From: Flexivirga alba
GTDB taxonomy: Bacteria > Actinomycetota > Actinomycetes > Actinomycetales > Dermatophilaceae
Assembly: GCF_042661025.1 (NCBI RefSeq)
Contig: NZ_JBHSWH010000001.1
Location: 124,001 to 188,000, forward strand
Length of the DNA stretch: 64,000 bases
Direction: 5' to 3'
Position numbers and translations under genes: made by a program
Shown: positions 41,709 through 52,346 of the stretch, one piece after another
Position numbering within the stretch: position 1 is the first letter of the stretch
Layout: every line of letters begins with the position of its first letter
Notes under the pieces: generated by a model
Database searches by the model: none
What the model saw: only the letters and a program-made list of their open reading frames with translations
What the model was told of the DNA's origin: nothing

Positions 41709-41734
41709 CCGCTCAGGTCACCGGCACGGACCAG

Positions 41735-42076
41735 TCACGGCTGCCGGCACACGTCGGATCGGGTGAGGAAGCGGTAACCGGTCGGCCCCTCGAGTGAGAA
41801 GCCGGCCCCACGCCCCGGCACCAGATCGATGGTGAGCTCGGTATGCCGCCATACGGCGTATTGCTCGCCGGAGATGTAGACCGGCACGGGGTCGTAGCCT
41901 TCGCCGATCGGTAGGTCCCCGAGGTGCACGTCGCGCTGTCCCAGTCGGTATTCGCCGTCCGGGTAACACATCGGCGACGACCCGTCGCAGCAGCCTCCGG
42001 ACTGGTGGAACATCAGCTTCCCGTGGTCATCGACGAGGCGGCGCAGCATCTGTGCCGCCTCGTCGGTGACGGCCAC
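41735..42076 (-). CDS. DUF779 domain-containing protein
   Basis: 113 residues. HQSGGCCDGSSPMCYPDGEY is the Cys-rich core of DUF779, followed by DVHLGDLPIGEGYDPVPVYI and FSLEGPTGYRFLTRS. DUF779 genes lie next to aldehyde dehydrogenases in many bacteria, as here (49 bp downstream of the dehydrogenase, same strand). A role in aldehyde dehydrogenase maturation or regulation is a guess from this linkage; the clustered Cys could bind metal. Confidence 0.9.
   Translation of the reverse strand: MAVTDEAAQMLRRLVDDHGKLMFHQSGGCCDGSSPMCYPDGEYRLGQRDVHLGDLPIGEGYDPVPVYISGEQYAVWRHTELTIDLVPGRGAGFSLEGPTGYRFLTRSDVCRQP
41841..41854. repeat. Head-to-head pair of the recurrent GTATGNC heptamer
   Basis: GTATGCC immediately followed by GCCATAC, one example of the motif that recurs about every 500 bp in this window (see findings). 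Other close pairs occur near 18942-18961, 24205-24232 and 49371-49387. Confidence 0.6.
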
Positions 42077-42125
42077 ACCCCGGCGACCTCCTCGGCGCCG
42101 GGGGCATTCCTCTGCTCAGTCATTT

Positions 42126-43649
<1,524 letters not shown>

Positions 43650-43714
43650 TCTGCGTGTCCTCCTGGGATTCCTTTCCGAGCATCGTCGCCCGGCATGTGA
43701 CGCAGATTACGTTT

Positions 43715-43737
43715 CGCAACGTTGCACGAACGTTGCG
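43715..43737. promoter_or_regulatory. CGCAACGTTG repeat site upstream of aldehyde dehydrogenase
   Basis: CGCAACGTTGCACGAACGT then TGCG: a GCAACGTTGC palindrome followed by a second CG-AACGTTGCG half. A related site lies before acs (47016-47036). It is 66-88 bp before the dehydrogenase ATG. Confidence 0.6.
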
Positions 43738-43743
43738 CGCAGC

Positions 43744-45003
43744 TCAGGACCCGCGCAACCGGTTGACACGCGCGGCGACGGTGTCGCTGCGCGGGGAGCG
43801 TGGGCCCATCAACGCTTCAGCAGCCTCCCAGAGCTGCAGGTCGTCACGCCCGAACGTCGTGTCGGCGAACCGCAGCAAAAGGTCTGAATCGCCATGCTTC
43901 AGAATCGAATTGCGCATCCGCGCGTGCAGCTGCTCTCGGATCTGTATGACGGCCGGCGCTTCCGAATCGGGCAGCACCGGGCCGGTGTAGGCGCCGACGG
44001 CCCGACCCACCCGTCCGCGGTCCAGATGGTCGCGAACGACCGCGATGTCGCTGCGAACGTCGCCCGCGAACCGATAGGGCCGCGACAACAGCAGCCGCGA
44101 AGGCAACAGCGCGCGCAACCGGGAGATCTCGGCCCGCAACGTCACCGACGGCCGGTCCTCGTCGCTGAGAGCGACCGCAAGCTGGTCGGCCGTCATACCG
44201 TCCGCTGACTCGGACAGCAGCAGGAGCAGTTCGCTGTGGCGCAGCCCGAACTTGCGGACGCTGTCCCCACTGGACAGCGTGGCACCGCCACCGCCCAGCA
44301 CCGTCAGCCGGTGTCCCGCGGCGACGCCCGCGGGGTCGTGACGCGCCATACCTGAGGTGAGACGGGCGATGCGCAGCTGCGCTTCGACCGCGGCGACGGT
44401 GGCGCCGACGAGAGCGAAACTCTGTGGCGTCGACGCGTCGTCGGCACCGGTGAGATCGAGCGCGCCGAGCATCGCGCCGGTGTCCGGGTCGTGGATCGGT
44501 GCCGCCGAACAACTCCACGGCGTGACCTGACGTGCGAGATGCTCGGCACGGTGGATACGGACCGCACGATCGACCGCGAGTGCGGTGCCCGGCGCATTCG
44601 TGCCGACCGCCTGCTCGGTCCAGTCCGCTCCGGGGAGGAAGAGCATGCCTTCGGCACGGCGGCGCAACGCGCTGTCACCTTCGACCCACAGCAGCCGCCC
44701 GGCAGCATCGCTGACCGCGACCAGCAGCCCTGCCTCGGCGGCGCTCTGCGTGAGCAGCGAACGGATCAGCGGCATCGACGCGGCGAGCGGATGTTGCTCC
44801 CGCAGGGCCCGAAGGGCGTCATCGGCCAGTGGCTCCTGCCGTAACTCCGCCTCGGGGTCGAGCCCGTCTGAGAGGGACCGCAGCCAGGACTGGTAGACCT
44901 CGGGCCGGACCCGTTCGGCGGTGCGCTGCTCCAGAAAGGCCTCGCGCGCCCGCTCCGCACCACGTCGGTCGTCCTGCGGTGAGCGAGATCGCGAAAGCCC
45001 CAT
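43744..45003 (-). CDS. GAF domain transcriptional regulator (AcoR-like, without AAA domain)
   Basis: About 419 residues. RPEVYQSWLRSLSDGLDPEA and a GAF domain with LLVAVSDAAGRLLWVEGDSA and WTEQAVGTNAPGTALAVDRA (GTNAxGTAL is the AcoR-type signature), CSAAPIHDPDTGAMLGALDL, then a C-terminal winged-helix region (FGLRHSELLLLLSESADGMT, LRAEISRLRALLP). It lacks the sigma54-interacting ATPase seen in AcoR, as is usual in actinobacterial aldehyde dehydrogenase regulators. It lies between the dehydrogenase and acs and probably activates both. The ATG at 45003 is favoured over the upstream start at 45048, which would overlap acs. Confidence 0.85.
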   Translation of the reverse strand: MGLSRSRSPQDDRRGAERAREAFLEQRTAERVRPEVYQSWLRSLSDGLDPEAELRQEPLADDALRALREQHPLAASMPLIRSLLTQSAAEAGLLVAVSDAAGRLLWVEGDSALRRRAEGMLFLPGADWTEQAVGTNAPGTALAVDRAVRIHRAEHLARQVTPWSCSAAPIHDPDTGAMLGALDLTGADDASTPQSFALVGATVAAVEAQLRIARLTSGMARHDPAGVAAGHRLTVLGGGGATLSSGDSVRKFGLRHSELLLLLSESADGMTADQLAVALSDEDRPSVTLRAEISRLRALLPSRLLLSRPYRFAGDVRSDIAVVRDHLDRGRVGRAVGAYTGPVLPDSEAPAVIQIREQLHARMRNSILKHGDSDLLLRFADTTFGRDDLQLWEAAEALMGPRSPRSDTVAARVNRLRGS

Positions 45004-45007
45004 CGCC

Positions 45008-46963
45008 CTACGGTAGCCGGGCAGGCTGCATTCCCTCAGTGATCGCACCCATCACCGAGTCGTCGGCAAGGGTCGAGACGTCACCGACCTCACGGTCTTC
45101 GGCGACGTCGCGCAGCAGTCGCCGCATGATCTTGCCTGAACGCGTCTTGGGCAGCTCGGACACGACCAGGATGCTGCGCGGCCGGGCGATGGCACCGATC
45201 CGCGCCGAGACGTGCTTGCGCAGTTCGTCCACGACATCGCCGCCGCCACCGTCGGCGCTCGTACGCAGGATGACGAACGCCACCACTGCCTGCCCGGTCG
45301 TCACGTCAGAAGCACCGACGACGGCGGCCTCGGCAACCTTCGGATGTGAGACCAGCGCGGACTCGATCTCGGTCGTCGAGAGGCGGTGACCGGAGACGTT
45401 CATGACGTCGTCGACGCGGCCGAGCACCCAGAGGTCACCGTCCTCATCCTTCTTGGCGCCGTCACCGGCGAAGTAGACGCCCTTGAAACGGGACCAGTAG
45501 GTGTCGACATAGCGCTCGTCATCACCCCAGATGGTCCGCAGCATCGCCGGCCATGGCTCCTTCAGCACGAGGTAGCCACCAGAGCCGTCGGGGACCGACT
45601 CCCCCGCATCATCGACGACATCGGCGACCACCCCAGGTAGCGCGTTCATCGCCGAGCCGGGCTTACCACTGGTCACGCCGGGAAGCGGGCTGATCATGAT
45701 CATCCCGGTCTCCGTCTGCCACCAGGTGTCGACCACCGGGGTCTTGCCGCCGCCGATCGTGTCGCGGTACCAGACGTACGCCTCCGGGTTGATCGGCTCG
45801 CCGACCGATCCGATCAGCCGCAGCGATGTCAGGTCACTCTTCGCCGGAATCTCGGCACCGACCTTCATGAAGGTGCGGATCGCCGTCGGGGCGCAGTAGA
45901 GGATCGTCGCCTTGTACTTCTCGACGATCTCCCACCAACGGCCCGGGTGCGGGGTGTCCGGCGTGCCTTCGTACATGATCGACGTCGTGCCGTTGGCGAG
46001 CGGCCCGTAGACGATGTAGGAGTGTCCGGTCACCCAACCGATGTCGGCCGCGGTCCAGTAGACGTCGGTCTCCGGCTTGATGTCGAAGACCGACCAGTGG
46101 GTGTATGACGTGCCGACCAGGTAACCGCCGGTGGTGTGCAGGATGCCCTTCGGCTTACCGGTCGTGCCCGAGGTGTACATCACGTAGAGCGGGTGCTCCG
46201 CGTCGAACGCCTCCGCCGTGTGCTCGGTCGACTGCTTGCCGACGACGTCGTCCCACCACAGGTCGCGGCCGTCGGTCCAGTCGACGTCCTGGCCGGTTCG
46301 CTTGATCACCAACACGTTTCGGACGTCGGGGCATTCCTTGACCGCCTCGTCGACCGCCGGCTTCAGCGCCGAGGGCTTGCCCTTGCGGTTGCCACCATCT
46401 GCAGTGATGACGATCTCCGCCTGGCAGTCGGTGATCCGGTCGCGCAGCGCCGACGCGGAGAACCCGCCGAAGACGACCGTGTGCGGCGCGCCGAGACGCG
46501 CGCAGGCGAGCATCGCCACGACCGTCTCGGGGATCATCGGCAGGTAGATCGCGATGCGGTCACCGGTTTTTACGCCGAGCTCGATCAGCGCGTTCGCGGC
46601 CTGGCAGACCTCGTCCTTCAACTGCGAATACGTGATCGTGCGAGTGTCGCCGGGCTCACCCTCGAAGTAGTAGGCGACCCGGTCGCCGTTGCCGGCCTCG
46701 ACGTGCCGGTCGAGACAGTTGTATGCCGCGTTCAGCTTGCCGCCGACGTACCACTTGGCGAACGGCGGGTTGGACCAGTCCAGCACGTCGGTGAACGGCG
46801 TTTCCCAGGTGATCCGCTCTGCCTGCTTCGCCCAGAAGCCCAACCGGTCGGCGTCAGCCGCGGCATACGCATCGGCCTTGAGGTTGGCCGCGGCGGCCAG
46901 GTCGGCCGGCGGATCGAATCGCCGAGTTTCGTGCAGCAAGTTGGACAACGTGGTCTGCGCCAT
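45008..46963 (-). CDS. acs: Acetyl-CoA synthetase (acetate--CoA ligase)
   Basis: 651 residues. YTSGTTGKPKGILHTTGGYL is the adenylation P-loop, WWQTETGMIMISPLPG motif A5, GRVDDVMNVSGHRLSTTEIE the hinge and A8, and KTRSGKIMRRLLRD holds the acetylatable catalytic Lys. It converts acetate, ATP and CoA to acetyl-CoA, completing alcohol to aldehyde to acetate to acetyl-CoA. The ATG at 46963 has GGAG upstream. Its stop is 4 bp from the GAF regulator start, so the two are likely co-transcribed. Confidence 0.96.
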   Translation of the reverse strand: MAQTTLSNLLHETRRFDPPADLAAAANLKADAYAAADADRLGFWAKQAERITWETPFTDVLDWSNPPFAKWYVGGKLNAAYNCLDRHVEAGNGDRVAYYFEGEPGDTRTITYSQLKDEVCQAANALIELGVKTGDRIAIYLPMIPETVVAMLACARLGAPHTVVFGGFSASALRDRITDCQAEIVITADGGNRKGKPSALKPAVDEAVKECPDVRNVLVIKRTGQDVDWTDGRDLWWDDVVGKQSTEHTAEAFDAEHPLYVMYTSGTTGKPKGILHTTGGYLVGTSYTHWSVFDIKPETDVYWTAADIGWVTGHSYIVYGPLANGTTSIMYEGTPDTPHPGRWWEIVEKYKATILYCAPTAIRTFMKVGAEIPAKSDLTSLRLIGSVGEPINPEAYVWYRDTIGGGKTPVVDTWWQTETGMIMISPLPGVTSGKPGSAMNALPGVVADVVDDAGESVPDGSGGYLVLKEPWPAMLRTIWGDDERYVDTYWSRFKGVYFAGDGAKKDEDGDLWVLGRVDDVMNVSGHRLSTTEIESALVSHPKVAEAAVVGASDVTTGQAVVAFVILRTSADGGGGDVVDELRKHVSARIGAIARPRSILVVSELPKTRSGKIMRRLLRDVAEDREVGDVSTLADDSVMGAITEGMQPARLP

Positions 46964-47015
46964 TGAGCTTCTCCAGGGTGGGTCGATGTGATGCGGCACA
47001 CACGGTAGATGGCCC

Positions 47016-47036
47016 TACGTTGCGACAACGTTGCGA
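47016..47036. promoter_or_regulatory. CGCAACGTTG repeat site upstream of acs
   Basis: On the minus strand, TCGCAACGTTGTCGCAACGT: two CGCAACGT direct repeats 11 bp apart, with the CAACGTTG core also found at 43717-43724. It lies 53 bp before the acs ATG and 26 bp after the mftR stop. Confidence 0.6.
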
Positions 47037-47061
47037 CCTTCGGCGGGGCCTGACTCGAGAG

Positions 47062-47664
47062 TCAGACCCCCAGGTAGCCGTGCAGAGTCCGCAGTGCCTG
47101 CTCGAGCACGGTCGAGAGGTCCGTGTCGTCGTTCGAGAGCCATTCGCCATACCCAGCCATCGAGAGCGAAAGTGCCACCTGGCTGGCCGTCTGCGGCAGC
47201 AGTGCGGATGGGTCGGAACCCGTTCTCTCCGCGACATATTCGGCGATGACGTGCCGCCAATCGGCGTACCGCAGCACCGAGTGCGCCTGCAGCTCCGGCG
47301 TCGTCAGGATGAGCCGCATCCGGACGCGGTGCTCGGCCATCGCCTCGGCCGGGAATCGGTTGAACTCGATGACGGCGAGGTGGACCGCCTCGTGCAGCGG
47401 GCGGTCGTCGAACGTGCGCAGCGTGTTGCGGAACTCGTCGAGCGTGTCGTCGAACTGTCCCCAGGGGATGTCGTTCTTCGATCGGTAGTAGCGCAGCAGC
47501 GTCCGTCGACCGATGCCGGCGGCCTGCGCAATGTCCTCCAAAGTCGTTCCGACGAAACCCTTTTCGGCGAAGAGGCGGAAGGCGACCCGCTCGATCTCGG
47601 CGTGCGACGTCACGACGGGTCGCCCGACTCCAGGGCGCGGCGACGTCGTGGTCATGGCTGCCAA
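47062..47664 (-). CDS. mftR: Mycofactocin system transcriptional regulator MftR (TetR family)
   Basis: 200 residues. AFRLFAEKGFVGTTLEDIAQ and AAGIGRRTLLRYYRSKNDIP then WGQFDDTLDEFRNTL: the sequence IGRRTLxRYYxSKNDIPWGxFD is the hallmark of MftR within TetR regulators. MftR represses mycofactocin genes in mycobacteria and is relieved by long-chain acyl-CoA (known from that system). Here it is divergent from mftD, with a candidate operator between. The ATG at 47664 or at 47655 may be used. Confidence 0.9.
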   Translation of the reverse strand: MAAMTTTSPRPGVGRPVVTSHAEIERVAFRLFAEKGFVGTTLEDIAQAAGIGRRTLLRYYRSKNDIPWGQFDDTLDEFRNTLRTFDDRPLHEAVHLAVIEFNRFPAEAMAEHRVRMRLILTTPELQAHSVLRYADWRHVIAEYVAERTGSDPSALLPQTASQVALSLSMAGYGEWLSNDDTDLSTVLEQALRTLHGYLGV

Positions 47665-47704
47665 AGTACCCCATCTCTTCCATTTTGACCCTGAGTGCCA
47701 TTAT

Positions 47705-47720
47705 TGTGGTCCCGATCACA
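47705..47720. promoter_or_regulatory. Candidate MftR operator
   Basis: TGTGGTC-CC-GATCACA, 7-bp arms with one mismatch, midway between the divergent mftR and mftD starts. Weak palindrome; position is the main argument. Confidence 0.4.
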
Positions 47721-47759
47721 TTCGAGGAACGACGTGGCACGCCGACGAAGGATGAACCG

Positions 47760-48980
47760 ATGAAACTCGCGAACCCCTGGAAGCAGAACCCCTGGTTCGA
47801 AACGGTCGCCGTGGCACAGGAACGCGCACGCAAGAGGCTGCCCGCTCCCGTGTATGGCGCCCTGATCGCCGGGTCCGAGCGTGGCCAGACCGTTGAGGAC
47901 AATCAACGGGCTTTCACCGAGCTCGGGTTCGCGCCGCATGTCGCCGGTCACCGGCCGGAGCGCTTGATGGGCCGCACAGTGCTCGGCCAAGAAGTATCGC
48001 TCCCGGTCCTGATCAGCCCCACCGGGGTGCAGGCCGTCCACCCCGAGGGCGAGGTCGCTGTCGCGAAGGCGGCGGCCAGCCGCGGCACGGTCATGGGGCT
48101 GTCCAACTTCGCGAGCAAGTCGGTGGAAGAAGTGACGGCGACCGGCGCACCGACCTTCTTCCAGATGTACTGGACCGGTCAGCGCGACGTGATGATCCAG
48201 CGGATGCAACGTGCCCACGCCGCAGGCGCACAGGGCCTCATCGCCACCCTGGACTGGTCGTTCTCGATGGGCCGTGACTGGGGCAGCCCGGAGATCCCGG
48301 AGAAGGTGGACCTGAAGACCATGGTCCGCTTCGCGCCGAAGGTTGCCACCAAGCCGCGCTGGCTCTGGGAATTCGGCAGGACCGGCACGATCCCCGATCT
48401 CACGACGCCGAATCTGCAGGCGCCGGGTGGCGAGGCGCCCACCTTCTTCGGCGCCTACTACGAATGGATGACGACGCCGCCCCCGACGTGGGAGGACGTC
48501 GCCTGGATGGCTGCTCAGTGGAAGCAACTCAGCGGAAAACCCTTCATTCTCAAGGGCGTCTACCGAGTCGACGACGCCCGCCGCGCTGTCGATGCCGGCG
48601 TCGACGGCATCTCGGTGTCGAACCATGGCGGCAACAACCTGGACGGCACTCCGGCGACGATCCGGGCGGTTCGACCGGTCAGCGACGCAGTGGGTGGCCA
48701 GATCACCGTGCTGCTGGACGGCGGCATCCGGCGGGGCTCCGACGTGGTGAAGGCTCTTGCACTCGGCGCCGATGCAGTCCTCATCGGCCGCGCCTACCTG
48801 TGGGGCTTGGCGGCCAATGGTCAGGCGGGTGTCGAGAACGTGCTGGACGTGCTGCGCAGTGGCATCGACTCGGCGCTGCTCGGCCTGGGTCTCGCGTCGA
48901 TCGACGAACTGCGGCCGGAGCACCTGCTGATCCCGGACGGATTCGACCGTGCAGTCGCTGCATCCCTTGCCTCCGTGTGA
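47760..48980 (+). CDS. mftD: Pre-mycofactocin synthase MftD (FMN-dependent)
   Basis: 406 residues, FMN alpha-hydroxyacid dehydrogenase fold. NPWFETVAVAQERARKRLPA and PVYGALIAGSERGQTVEDN open it, VLISPTGVQAVHPEGE and FQMYWTGQRDVMIQRM are FMN contacts, and GVDGISVSNHGGNNLDGTPA holds the catalytic His, followed by LLDGGIRRGSDVVKALALGA. The NHGGNNLDG version marks MftD. MftD oxidatively deaminates the AHDP intermediate to the redox-active pre-mycofactocin. It stands apart from mftABCEF by 9 kb but within the same island. The ATG at 47760 has GAAGGA upstream. Confidence 0.92.
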   Translation: MKLANPWKQNPWFETVAVAQERARKRLPAPVYGALIAGSERGQTVEDNQRAFTELGFAPHVAGHRPERLMGRTVLGQEVSLPVLISPTGVQAVHPEGEVAVAKAAASRGTVMGLSNFASKSVEEVTATGAPTFFQMYWTGQRDVMIQRMQRAHAAGAQGLIATLDWSFSMGRDWGSPEIPEKVDLKTMVRFAPKVATKPRWLWEFGRTGTIPDLTTPNLQAPGGEAPTFFGAYYEWMTTPPPTWEDVAWMAAQWKQLSGKPFILKGVYRVDDARRAVDAGVDGISVSNHGGNNLDGTPATIRAVRPVSDAVGGQITVLLDGGIRRGSDVVKALALGADAVLIGRAYLWGLAANGQAGVENVLDVLRSGIDSALLGLGLASIDELRPEHLLIPDGFDRAVAASLASV

Positions 48981-49090
48981 GGACCCCGACGCCCAGCGGT
49001 TGTCCAGCAACAATGCACCGCACCCCACTAGAGTTGACTGTTCCGGATGGCACGGGCGCCATCGTCGGCAACGCAGGACGGAGGCCGGGC

Positions 49091-50287
49091 ATGACAACCG
49101 CTAGCTTCGCCGATGTGCCGGTGTCCGGGACCGCCGCCGGCCTGGTCAAATTCCAAGCGCCCGAGATCGTCTTCGGTCCCGGAGCGCTCGCTGAAGCCGG
49201 CTACTGCGCGTTGCGACTCGGCGCACGTCGCCCAATGGTGGTCACCGACGAAGGCATCATCGAGGTCGGCTGGGCTTCCGCCCTCGTGACCCATCTGCAC
49301 GAAGCCGGCCTGACGCCGATCGTGGTGTCCGGCGTCACACCCAACCCGAAGGAACACGAGGTCGCCGCGGCATACACCCGGTATGTCGAAGAGGCCTGCG
49401 ATGTCGTCGTCGCGATCGGTGGCGGCTCGGCCATGGACGCCGCGAAAGGCGTGGCGATCCTGGCCGGCAACGGCGGCCGGATTCTCGATTACGGCGGCGT
49501 CGATCAGGTGCAGGAGCGCATTCCGCCGATGCTGATGGTCCCCACGACATCGGGCACCGGGGCCGACGTCAGCCAGTTCTGCATCGTGACGGACACCACC
49601 CGACACGTGAAGGTGACGATCATGGGCCGCGCACTGGTGCCGGACATCTCGATCACCGACCCGCGACTCCTTGTCACGATGCCCGAGTGGCTCAACGCCG
49701 CAACGGGTTTGGACGCGCTGACACACGGGATCGAAGCGTTCGTGTCTCGCGCCCACAACCCACTGGCCGACGTCCACGCCCTCAGCGCGGTCGGACTGGT
49801 CAACCAGCACCTGACCCACACCGTGCACGATCCGGCCGACGACGCGTCCCGGGTCGGTATGGCGCAGGCGAGCCTCAACGCCGGCCTTGCCTTCAGCAAC
49901 GCCATCCTCGGCGCGACACATGCGATGAGTCACCAAGTCGGCGGTCTCCTCGACGCCCCGCACGGTGTCATCAACGGCATCCTCCTGCCGCACGTGATTC
50001 GCTACAACGCGAAGAGCTCACCCGACCGATTCATCGAGATAGCAGCACGATTCGGCATCGAAGCCGCCGCGGACGAGCCAGGCGATCAAGTGGCCGACCG
50101 ACTTGCCGAGCGGGTCCGCGAGCTGGCCGACGCGGTCGGTGTGCCGCGGTCGCTCAGTGCGATCGGGATGACTGAGAGCGACGTCGACCTGCTGTCCCGC
50201 AACTCGCTCGACGACGCCTGCATCACCACCAATCCGAGGCATTCGGAGGCAGCCGACATCGCCCGCATCTTCCGCGAGGCCTTGTGA
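49091..50287 (+). CDS. Iron-containing alcohol dehydrogenase (ErcA-like)
   Basis: 398 residues of the group III alcohol dehydrogenases. IGGGSAMDAAKGVAILAGNG is the NAD/phosphate loop, PTTSGTGADVSQFCIV the GTGSE-like motif, and metal ligands come from DALTHGIEAFVSRAHNPLAD, ATHAMSHQVGGLLDAPHGV and NGILLPHVIRYN. It oxidises primary alcohols. It is followed by a GAF-histidine kinase and LuxR regulator, as in the ErcA-ErbR arrangement of pseudomonads. Its place behind mftD suggests mycofactocin dependence (inference). The ATG at 49091 has GGAGG 8 nt upstream; the frame upstream is antisense-like and not coding. Confidence 0.88.
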   Translation: MTTASFADVPVSGTAAGLVKFQAPEIVFGPGALAEAGYCALRLGARRPMVVTDEGIIEVGWASALVTHLHEAGLTPIVVSGVTPNPKEHEVAAAYTRYVEEACDVVVAIGGGSAMDAAKGVAILAGNGGRILDYGGVDQVQERIPPMLMVPTTSGTGADVSQFCIVTDTTRHVKVTIMGRALVPDISITDPRLLVTMPEWLNAATGLDALTHGIEAFVSRAHNPLADVHALSAVGLVNQHLTHTVHDPADDASRVGMAQASLNAGLAFSNAILGATHAMSHQVGGLLDAPHGVINGILLPHVIRYNAKSSPDRFIEIAARFGIEAAADEPGDQVADRLAERVRELADAVGVPRSLSAIGMTESDVDLLSRNSLDDACITTNPRHSEAADIARIFREAL

Positions 50288-50342
50288 GCCAGATGGTTCG
50301 TTCCTCGTCCGCACACCGCAGAGTTTGCGCTGGTCAGAGTCC

Positions 50343-51689
50343 ATGAGCACCGACCCGACCGACGACTTCTCCCGGCTGACCGGCGTCCGCACCGGGAAGA
50401 ACTCGTACTACCCGGCGTTCGTGCGATCCAGCCGCCGAATGCAACGCACGGTCCGGGCGATGGATCGCATCTCCAGCGTGGTGGTCCGTACGGTCGAGGG
50501 GCCTCGTGGCGTGCTCGAGGAGGTGGGCCGGGCCGCGGCTGGTCACCTGGAGGCGCGCTGGGCCCTGCTCGCACTGAGCGACGAGCACCTGCGCGGCGCT
50601 CGACCGCGGTTCGTGGCGATCGGGCCCGGTGGGAGGAGCCATGACAAGTCCGCCGACCTACCGGAAGACGTTGCCGCGGAACTACTCGTCATACGATCCG
50701 GCGAGCGGTCGATAGGCGCCCTGCAAGACGGCTGGCTCCGCGCGCCGATGAATCTCGAGGGTCGCCAGATCGGTGCGCTGTCGGTGCGACCGGGGCTCGG
50801 CGAGGAGCCCGAGCCCGAGGATCTTGCCGTCCTGCGCATCCTGGCGAATCAGGCGGCGGTTTCGCTGCACACCTCCGAGCAGTACCAGGCCGGCGTGACC
50901 CTGCACCGGCGCGCGCAGCGACTCAACCGGGCGGCCGAGCTCCAGGCACGCGATCTGGCCGCGCGCACGGCCCAGCTGCAGGAGGCTGAGAAGCAGCTGG
51001 CGGTCGCCACACAGCGCGAGATCGTCGGCGGCGAACGCCACCGCATCGCACGCGAACTCCACGACAGCGTCACCCAATACGTCCTCTCCGCGGGTATGGC
51101 GGTCGAGGTTGCCCGCGGGGAGGCGGAGGATCGCGAGCTGGGTGAGATGGTCGAGCGGCTGGCGCGCGCCAAGGCCTTCACCCAGACGGCGGTGCAGCAG
51201 CTGCGGACCGCGATCTACGCACTCGACCAGCCCATCGGCGAGGCAGCTGCGTCGTTGGAGGAACTGATCGGACAGGTTGTCGCGCACCACCGACCGACGC
51301 TGGATGTCCGGGTCATTGCGGAAGGCCCGGTGACGGACATTTCGGCAGCGGCCGGTCTGGATCTGGCGCGGTCTGTCGGCGAGGCTCTCTTCAACATCGC
51401 GGCGCACGCTCGTGCCACCCGAGTGGTCGTCCGATTGCGTTACCGTCCAACGTCTTTGACCGTTTCGGTCTCCGACGACGGGTGCGGCGACCCGAAGGCG
51501 TTGCGCCGTATGCTCCGGCTCGAGCAACGTGCGGTCGGCGACGGCCGGCACCGTGGGCTGGCGAACATGGACGACCGGATCCACTCGCTCGGCGGCACGC
51601 TCACCTTCCGGCGATCACGCCTGGGCGGCGTACGCATCGTGCTGCACCTGCCGCTCCCGGTGCCCACCCAGTCGCAGGAGATGCCATGA
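50343..51689 (+). CDS. GAF-domain sensor histidine kinase (MnoS/MadS-like)
   Basis: 448 residues, no TM segment, so cytoplasmic. A GAF domain spans residues about 35-180 (RISSVVVRTVEGPRGVLEEV; LAVLRILANQAAVSLHTSEQ). A coiled coil (AARTAQLQEAEKQLAVATQ) leads to the HisKA_3 box RHRIARELHDSVTQYVLSAG (His about 240), then the HATPase domain with VSVSDDGCGDPKAL and HRGLANMDDRIHSLGG. Together with the next gene it resembles the MnoSR system that activates methanol dehydrogenase in Mycobacterium smegmatis. The signal is probably an alcohol or its oxidation state. Its stop overlaps the regulator start (ATGA). Confidence 0.88.
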   Translation: MSTDPTDDFSRLTGVRTGKNSYYPAFVRSSRRMQRTVRAMDRISSVVVRTVEGPRGVLEEVGRAAAGHLEARWALLALSDEHLRGARPRFVAIGPGGRSHDKSADLPEDVAAELLVIRSGERSIGALQDGWLRAPMNLEGRQIGALSVRPGLGEEPEPEDLAVLRILANQAAVSLHTSEQYQAGVTLHRRAQRLNRAAELQARDLAARTAQLQEAEKQLAVATQREIVGGERHRIARELHDSVTQYVLSAGMAVEVARGEAEDRELGEMVERLARAKAFTQTAVQQLRTAIYALDQPIGEAAASLEELIGQVVAHHRPTLDVRVIAEGPVTDISAAAGLDLARSVGEALFNIAAHARATRVVVRLRYRPTSLTVSVSDDGCGDPKALRRMLRLEQRAVGDGRHRGLANMDDRIHSLGGTLTFRRSRLGGVRIVLHLPLPVPTQSQEMP

Positions 51690-52339
51690 CCGCAGCAGAC
51701 TGGCAGATCCAAGTCATGCTCGTCGACGACCATGCGATCGTCCGGCAGGGCCTGCGCTCCATCCTGGAGCGGGACGCCCAGATCAAGGTGATCGCTGAGG
51801 CAGCATCCAGTGGCGAATGCCTCGCGCTGATGGACCGGGCGACCCCCGATGTGCTCCTGCTCGACCTCAAGTTGTCGACCTCGAGTGACACCGAGGGTCT
51901 GGATCTGGCGCGCGAGATCGCCGATCGGCACCCGAAGGTAGCCATCCTGGTGTTGACAACATTCCTCAACGAGGACCTGGTGAAGCAGGCCGTTCAGGCC
52001 GGCGCGAAGGGGTATGTCGTCAAGGACGTGGACACCGATGCACTGATGCGCGCCATACACGACGTGAGCAGGGGTGAGTCGGCGTTCGACGCACGCAGCG
52101 CCGCCGCGATGGTCCGCAGCATGCAGGCGCCGGCACCCGAGACCACGCCCGGCCTGTCGCCGCGAGAGTTGGAGGTCCTGCGACATCTGGCAAGAGGACT
52201 GTCCAACAAGGAGATCGGCAAGCGGCTCTACGTCGGCGAGACGACCGCGAAATTCCACGTCGGCAACATCCTGCGCAAACTCGAGGTGTCCAGCCGAGCA
52301 GAAGCCGTCTACGAGGCCAGCAAGCGAAAGCTGCTGTGA
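51686..52339 (+). CDS. LuxR/NarL-type response regulator (MnoR/MadR-like)
   Basis: 217 residues. The receiver domain has VDDHAIVRQGLRSILERD, the phospho-acceptor D60 in DVLLLDLKL, and K in GAKGYVVKDVD. The C-terminal LuxR HTH is LSPRELEVLRHLARGLSNKE and IGKRLYVGETTAKFHVGNIL. It is coupled to the kinase by ATGA. The likely target is the 57.5-57.7 kb promoter region with repeated TCCTACCG half-sites, by analogy with MnoR control of mno (inference). Confidence 0.9.
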   Translation: MTAADWQIQVMLVDDHAIVRQGLRSILERDAQIKVIAEAASSGECLALMDRATPDVLLLDLKLSTSSDTEGLDLAREIADRHPKVAILVLTTFLNEDLVKQAVQAGAKGYVVKDVDTDALMRAIHDVSRGESAFDARSAAAMVRSMQAPAPETTPGLSPRELEVLRHLARGLSNKEIGKRLYVGETTAKFHVGNILRKLEVSSRAEAVYEASKRKLL

Positions 52340-52346
52340 ATGCGCG

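Noticed and set aside
48464..49090. Upstream extension of the alcohol dehydrogenase frame
   Set aside because: It overlaps the well-supported end of mftD in a different frame and has shadow-like composition; the ATG at 49091 has a ribosome site.
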